Assembly: GCA_035542775.1 (NCBI GenBank)
Contig: DATKKX010000060.1
Span: forward strand, 1-9,600
Length of the DNA stretch: 9,600 nt
DNA from: DATKKX01 sp035542775
GTDB taxonomy: Bacteria > Planctomycetota > Phycisphaerae > UBA1845 > UTPLA1
Direction: 5' to 3'
Part shown: positions 5,877 to 9,600 of the stretch, one piece after another
How the letters are laid out: each line of letters opens with the position of its first letter
How positions within the stretch are numbered: the stretch's first letter is position 1
Made by a program: the position numbers and the translations under genes
The notes under the pieces: model-generated
What the model saw: the letters and a program-made list of their open reading frames with translations, nothing else
The model's database searches: none
What the model was told of the DNA's origin: nothing

Positions 5877-8350
5877 TGATCCGGGAGCTCGCGTGCGGAG
5901 GGCGTGGTTCGCTTCGCAACCTCGTCCAATCTCCACAAGAGGATGTTGTCTACAATCATGGCGCTTGATGCCGGAAGATACCCGCTGCGATTCCAGATGA
6001 AGTGCCCGTCGATGCCGGCCGTCAAATCGAACGGGCAGGCGAGCACGGCCAGGCGGCCGTCGACGGTGATCGTGACGATGGGTGGCGGGGCATTGCCGCT
6101 CGCCAGGCTTGCACCGATGGCGGTCGTCCGCAGGTCGACGAGCGGGCGGCCTCCCGGCATTTTGCCGGTGACAATGGGATGATCGGGCGGAAGCGTACCC
6201 CTGGTGCCGATTTCGAGCTGCCTGCTGAATTGCCGTACGGCAGAGATACCTGCGGACTGCCCATCGGCGGCGTCGACGAGCAACAGGCCGCCGGTCTGCA
6301 GGTACCCCCGGAGTGCCTCGCGGGTCTGGTCGTCGAGCTTGAGCGGTTGTTGCAGCGCCAGATGCACAAGGTCGAACCGGCGCAGAGATTCCGCATCGAT
6401 CTGCGTATCGCTCGCATCGACGGTCAGCTTGATCCCGGTACGATGGCGCAAGCTCTTTCCATAGCGATCCCAAAGGCCGGCGTGGGTGTCCCAATTGCCC
6501 TCATAGGGCAGTCGCCGCAGCGAGATCATGCCCCGCCGCGGGGCGGGTGGACCCGACAGCGGTTCAGGTCGCAGACGCGAGGGCAGTTCGTTGTAGGGCG
6601 GCGCCGCGTAGACGCGGACGTTGGCCATGATCTGGAACAGGTCTTCATGCGTGTCCTGCCGTTGCTGGTGCCACGCGCCGGCGATGTCCACGGGGCAGAG
6701 AAACACCCGGATGCGGGAGCCGTCGGACATACCCTTTAGGGGTAGGTGCTTTTCGTGGCGCAGTTGCGGCCTGTCGAAATAGCACGTGAAGACCGGGTGC
6801 GAATCATCCAGAGCCTCAAATCGATAGTGCCGGTCCGCGAAGATTCGTTCGAAGAGCTTTACAGCACTGTCGGAAAACACCTTGCTGGCATGGTCCGCGT
6901 GGAGAAAGACCGTGCCGCCTTGGTCGATGTAGCGACGGATGCGCTCCAGGGTGTCGGGCGAGAGCTCGAGTTTCTTCTTTCCGCTGATGTAAAGAAACGG
7001 AGCATCCTCCAACTCGTGGAGAGATGCGCTTTCCGGCAGGGACTGCCATCGGTATAAGCGCTCGAAGGTGCGGGAGAGGTACCGGCACAGGCCCGCCAGA
7101 TCGCGGGAATAGTAGTTCCACTCCTCGACATCCGATCCGTGCTGAAGTTTCTGGATCAACACGGGAGCCTGACCGTGGACCAGGAAAATCAACGCGAACG
7201 CGTCCGCAATAGGATCCTGGCCTGTCGTGCGGTCGGCGACTGATTCTGCGTGCTCTCGGAACCAGTCGCTTCCTCCGATGACGGCCCGACCGCTGGCGAG
7301 GCCGAGCCGCTCCAGCCCGAACAGCTCGTAGCCCCAGGATTGCACAACATCGGGAGGGTTGAGGGTGAGGTAGCTGTCCCCGGCCTCGATAGCGCGATAG
7401 ATCTTCTGGATCTCTTTCCTGGCGTTGGGTTTGGCGTTGGCTCCTTTGAAAAGCACGTAGGGCCCCTCGGCCTTGGCGTAGTAGCGGTCCAGGACGATGA
7501 CGAGACTGTTGCAGCCGGCAACGGTCATGGAGGGGGAGGGCACGCCGAATTCCGCTCGATAGGCCCAGCCACCGCTAGGGTCCTGGGTCGCAAGCCAGTG
7601 CTGGGCCATGTTCAGCCAGTGCTTGTCGGCGACTTCGACGGTGGCTACCGAGCCGGCCCACAGTCCCAGGTTGGCGAATTGGGTGTTGGAATTGTCCCAC
7701 CAATCCCCACCCTGATAGGTCGTATAGCCGTAGGCTCCGGTGGGAGAGGAGGCCTTCATCAGCCACGTCATGTCGTCGCGGAGCAGCTTGGTATACTTGA
7801 CCCGATTGGGCCGGCTGATCGCTCGGTCGAGCAGGGCCGCCCACACCGTTGCCCGCAGGCTGTGGACGTAAGTGCCCATCTTCGGGTCTTGGTCGGCGGC
7901 AAGGGCCGCCAGCAACTTGGCCATCTTGGGCTGTGTACTTTCGACGCCCGCTGATAACAAGGCGAAAGCGGCGAGCGTCGACGGCCCTGTGTGGAAGTAC
8001 GAGTCCATCTCCGGATCGATATGGCCCGCCACTGTCCACTGCACGATCTGCTGGCGGGGGATCTCGATCGTCTCGCCATCAACCGTCTTGATGCGCACTT
8101 TTGGACCGCGATTGTTCAGGACCGTGCCCCTGACCTTCGTGGGAGGGAGCAGTGGCGCCCCAGGCCGGTACTCGATCTCGTCATAGCCGCTGATGCGAGC
8201 CAGGAGGGCCTGTTTGTTGGCTTCAATTGCGGCCAGGACCTTGGCCTCGTCGCTGGCTTGCGAGGTTGCCGGCCAGCAAGCGAATGCTGCCACCGCCAGC
8301 ACACCGCCAAGCGGGCGGGCCAACAAGTTCTCAAAACGTGGTCCAGGCAT
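5873..8350 (-). CDS. Large exported protein: prenyltransferase-like toroid plus DUF4159-type domains
   Basis: The 825-residue protein starts at ATG 8350, where AAAAGGA lies 7 bases upstream; the ATG at 8407 in the same frame has no ribosome binding site and would put 19 polar residues before the signal peptide. Residues 1-32 are a Sec signal peptide (hydrophobic LGGVLAVAAFACW, cleavage near TSQA-SDE). Residues of about 115-400 look like the alpha/alpha toroid of squalene cyclases and prenyltransferases, with DWWDNSNTQFANLGLWAG at 216-233, DPSGGWAYR at 257-265 and SWGYELFGLERLGLASG at 338-354. The acidic DxDD cyclase motif was not seen, so an enzyme role is doubtful. A DUF4159-type domain begins near 450 (PFLYISGKKKLELS, then IRRYIDQGGTVFLHAD), and a related domain follows (LRGYLQTGGLLLVDAADG at 680-697), ending with DNILLWRLDE. 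There is no second membrane segment, so a periplasmic location is inferred. The function of this family is unknown. Confidence 0.85.
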   Translation of the reverse strand: MPGPRFENLLARPLGGVLAVAAFACWPATSQASDEAKVLAAIEANKQALLARISGYDEIEYRPGAPLLPPTKVRGTVLNNRGPKVRIKTVDGETIEIPRQQIVQWTVAGHIDPEMDSYFHTGPSTLAAFALLSAGVESTQPKMAKLLAALAADQDPKMGTYVHSLRATVWAALLDRAISRPNRVKYTKLLRDDMTWLMKASSPTGAYGYTTYQGGDWWDNSNTQFANLGLWAGSVATVEVADKHWLNMAQHWLATQDPSGGWAYRAEFGVPSPSMTVAGCNSLVIVLDRYYAKAEGPYVLFKGANAKPNARKEIQKIYRAIEAGDSYLTLNPPDVVQSWGYELFGLERLGLASGRAVIGGSDWFREHAESVADRTTGQDPIADAFALIFLVHGQAPVLIQKLQHGSDVEEWNYYSRDLAGLCRYLSRTFERLYRWQSLPESASLHELEDAPFLYISGKKKLELSPDTLERIRRYIDQGGTVFLHADHASKVFSDSAVKLFERIFADRHYRFEALDDSHPVFTCYFDRPQLRHEKHLPLKGMSDGSRIRVFLCPVDIAGAWHQQRQDTHEDLFQIMANVRVYAAPPYNELPSRLRPEPLSGPPAPRRGMISLRRLPYEGNWDTHAGLWDRYGKSLRHRTGIKLTVDASDTQIDAESLRRFDLVHLALQQPLKLDDQTREALRGYLQTGGLLLVDAADGQSAGISAVRQFSRQLEIGTRGTLPPDHPIVTGKMPGGRPLVDLRTTAIGASLASGNAPPPIVTITVDGRLAVLACPFDLTAGIDGHFIWNRSGYLPASSAMIVDNILLWRLDEVAKRTTPSARELPDQ

Positions 8351-8379
8351 GCCCGGTCCTTTTCGGGCGTCGTGCCCGG
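8351..8379 (-). promoter_or_regulatory. Possible alternating hairpins around the DUF4159 ribosome binding site
   Basis: On the minus strand the last 29 bases before the ATG contain CCGGGC, GCCCG, the Shine-Dalgarno AAAAGGA, and CCGGGC again. The central GCCCG (8364-8368) can pair with the first copy (5-base loop, ribosome binding site free) or with the second copy (8-base loop that holds the ribosome binding site). The two folds exclude each other. Confidence 0.3.
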
Positions 8380-8405
8380 CGCCCAGGTGTGATGCTGTGA
8401 TTGAC

Positions 8406-8411
8406 ATTGTA
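8406..8411 (-). promoter_or_regulatory. Weak candidate -10 box for the DUF4159 gene
   Basis: The minus strand reads TACAAT, 5 of 6 bases of the consensus, which would give a leader of about 50 bases. No -35 hexamer is recognisable at 16 to 18 bases upstream. Confidence 0.25.
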
Positions 8412-8590
8412 CGGCATCTTGGCCGGCTCCGGTGTACTCCCCGATGCTGAGCCGCCCGCGCTTAGCTGGCACTTATGGCTGAGGATGGAAGGCCGCCCTC
8501 ACCCCTGGGCAACGATTCGCGAATTCCGGTGGTGAGCGCAGCCGGTGTAGCCGAGCCGCAACCGATCCCCTGTCGGCGGGTATCTTTGTT

Positions 8591-8785
8591 ATGTACGATT
8601 CCGGCTACTTGGGGGCGGCTCAGGCTGTTTGGAGGGCCTGTCTGTCGAGGCCTGTGGCTTCACTGGTCAAGACGGGGGGTGCGAATGAGCGGGCGAACCG
8701 GCTGATCAGGCGGTTTTATGATTTATGGGGCCGGCAGGAGGGGATCGCGGGTCTGTTCGACGGTCTGGCTCCCGACATGGCATGA
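8591..8785 (+). CDS. Doubtful 64-residue ORF
   Basis: The frame opens with ATG at 8591 and ends with TGA at 8783-8785. About three quarters of third codon positions are G or C, and the C-terminal part (RANRLIRRFYDLWGRQEG) looks protein-like and helical. Against it, there is no Shine-Dalgarno before the ATG, rare AGG codons are used, and no family is recognised. A folded element starts 6 bases after the stop, which would suit a transcript end. It could be a decayed gene fragment. Confidence 0.2.
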   Translation: MYDSGYLGAAQAVWRACLSRPVASLVKTGGANERANRLIRRFYDLWGRQEGIAGLFDGLAPDMA

Positions 8786-8790
8786 ATTGG

Positions 8791-8849
8791 CCTGCCGCCG
8801 GGCCGGGAAAGCGCCTCCACGGTGCGGCCTTGCCGCCGTGAACGGCAGG
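8791..8849. other. Nested inverted repeats (branched fold)
   Basis: An outer pair, CCTGCCG (8791-8797) and CGGCAGG (8843-8849), encloses an inner hairpin in which CACGG (8818-8822) and CGG (8825-8827) pair with CCG and CCGTG (8833-8840). No T-run follows. It lies just before the promoter at 8897 and just after the doubtful ORF. Confidence 0.4.
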
Positions 8850-8896
8850 TTTAGGCCGGCATCAGCCTTCCAGGGTCCGGCAAAAATTTACACTAT

Positions 8897-8926
8897 TTGG
8901 TTGCAAAACCCGATGAATGGTATAGT
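8897..8926 (+). promoter_or_regulatory. Extended -10 sigma-70 promoter
   Basis: TTGGTT (8897-8902) and TATAGT (8921-8926) are 18 bases apart, and TGG directly before the -10 box makes it an extended -10. The surrounding 50 bases are clearly AT-richer than the rest of the window. Transcription would start near 8933 and run towards the 62-residue gene. Confidence 0.65.
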
Positions 8927-8932
8927 ATCCCT

Positions 8933-9129
8933 TATAGAGACCGTTTGAGGTCCCTGTCGTTCTGTGGGGTTTGATTCGCACACTCACAAGGCGCGCATTT
9001 AGCCGGGCTGACGACGGAACGTGACAAACAGTCAAGACCAGGATGGTCGCGAGGCGGCGACGCACACGCGGTCTGCGTGACAGGATGCGTTCACAGCCGC
9101 TTCGCATAATTGATGAGGAAAACAGGGGT
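8933..9129 (+). promoter_or_regulatory. Long hairpin-rich leader before the 62-residue gene
   Basis: From the predicted transcription start to the ATG there are about 197 bases. The last 90 can fold into three successive hairpins: GTCGC/GCGAC (9046-9050 with 9057-9061), CACGC/GCGTG (9065-9069 with 9075-9079) and ATGCG/CGCAT (9085-9089 with 9103-9107). The last ends 7 bases before the GAGGAA ribosome binding site. The fold matches no riboswitch class that I know. Confidence 0.35.
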
Positions 9130-9318
9130 ATGTACGTGATGGAAGAGAAGTCCAGGCATGAGATCATCACTCGGGCGAAGATAAGCTACGCCGAGCAGAA
9201 GACCAACATGTCCATCCGCGCCTGGATCGACCGTGAGCTTCGCGAGCTGGGGCTCAGCCCGGTCACCGAGGAGGAGTGCCGCAACTACGCACTATCCTCC
9301 TTTCCGCGCATCTTTTAG
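9130..9318 (+). CDS. Unrecognised 62-residue protein
   Basis: The frame ends with TAG at 9316-9318. The ATG at 9130 has GAGGAA 9 bases upstream; an ATG at 9139 (59 residues) is an alternative with AGGGG 10 bases upstream. The frame stays open back to an ATG at 9043, but that extension is Arg-rich, lacks a ribosome binding site and coincides with the leader hairpins. The protein is charged and soluble, with no signal peptide or membrane segment. Its centre (MSIRAWIDRELRELGL) predicts an amphipathic helix, followed by SPVTEEECRNYALSS. It has a strong promoter of its own, which argues that it is a real gene. I do not recognise a family and assign no function. Confidence 0.6.
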   Translation: MYVMEEKSRHEIITRAKISYAEQKTNMSIRAWIDRELRELGLSPVTEEECRNYALSSFPRIF

Positions 9319-9570
9319 GGTCTTCGCCGCCGGCACATTCGTGGACGGGCTGCGCGGAATGGGCTTGCCTATTGTTTGTCGTGGTCGTAGAGCATCGCCG
9401 CATCGGGGAGCGCGCGGGCGGAGAAACGCTGCGCCCGGGTGACGCGTCGTCATTTCTTCCAATATCCGGAAGATCGCGTGCGGCAAGGGTGGCGTGGGGC
9501 CAGACGGGCGTTGCTCCAAGAGCGGCCGGCCGGGGGTCGCGAACGCGGTTTCCCTAAGAATGGTCTGCGC
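9319..9570. other. Right-hand non-coding stretch
   Basis: Frames on both strands (9276-9557 plus, 9292-9588 minus) lack ribosome binding sites and look like chance. Nothing else was recognised before the terminal hairpin. Confidence 0.45.
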
Positions 9571-9600
9571 GGGCGCACATATTTTCATTATGTGCTGCCC
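9571..9600. repeat. Imperfect inverted repeat at the right edge
   Basis: GGGC plus GCACATA (9571-9581) pairs with TATGTGC, a bulged T and GCCC (9589-9600), around the loop TTTTCAT. That is 11 pairs with one bulge. It may extend beyond the window. It could be a transcript end or an operator for a gene further right. Confidence 0.5.

Larger units (their letters stand above)
8412..8896. other. Long intergenic stretch right of the DUF4159 gene
   Basis: No certain gene lies here. It holds only a doubtful 64-codon frame (8591-8785) and a folded element (8791-8849). A frame at 8475-8705 plus has no ribosome binding site and looks like chance. Confidence 0.5.

Noticed and set aside
5877..6494. 206-codon upstream extension of the glycosyltransferase frame
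   Set aside because: It lies inside the DUF4159 gene in another frame, is Arg/Pro-rich, and family homology begins exactly at the ATGA overlap.
7250..7954. 234-codon plus-strand frame antisense to the toroid domain
   Set aside because: Gly/Val-rich shadow of the DUF4159 gene without a ribosome binding site or family resemblance.
8351..8407. ATG at 8407 as start of the DUF4159 protein
   Set aside because: No Shine-Dalgarno precedes it, a candidate -10 box overlaps it, and the signal peptide is best formed from the ATG at 8350, which has AAAAGGA upstream.

Overview
The window looks like ordinary chromosome from a GC-rich bacterium, most likely a member of the Planctomycetota. That placement is an inference. 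It rests on a very large exported protein joining a prenyltransferase-like toroid to DUF4159-type domains, on a Rho factor with a short and divergent N-terminus, on a secreted Gly/Ala/Asn-repeat protein, and on sparse gene packing with long non-coding gaps. No phage, insertion sequence, CRISPR array or plasmid gene was seen.

Layout. At the left edge is the beginning of a gene for an exported, low-complexity protein, read leftwards and cut off by the window. After a gap of about 500 bases comes a leftward alpha/beta hydrolase of the non-heme chloroperoxidase/esterase type, with two hairpins behind its stop codon and a perfect dyad plus a -10 box in front. A leftward tRNA-Ser(GCU) follows. Next is a rightward small heat shock protein gene with a perfect TATAAT box and a hairpin at the start of its likely leader. 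Convergent with it is a 33-residue, very basic protein gene. Facing away from that are a rightward acylphosphatase and transcription terminator Rho, which may form one unit.

The right third is led by a leftward pair with an ATGA stop/start overlap. The upstream gene is an 825-residue exported DUF4159 protein and the downstream gene is a family 9 (heptosyltransferase-like) glycosyltransferase, so the pair is probably involved in cell-envelope work. Beyond them lies about 780 bases with no certain gene, holding a doubtful 64-codon ORF followed by a folded element. A clear extended -10 promoter, a hairpin-rich leader of about 200 bases and an unrecognised 62-residue protein complete the window, which ends in an imperfect hairpin at the right edge.

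The genes do not form one pathway. The parts most worth a second look are the Rho variant, the 33-residue basic protein, the DUF4159/GT9 pair with its possible Shine-Dalgarno switch, and the promoter, leader and small protein unit near the right end. I found no convincing new multi-gene system.
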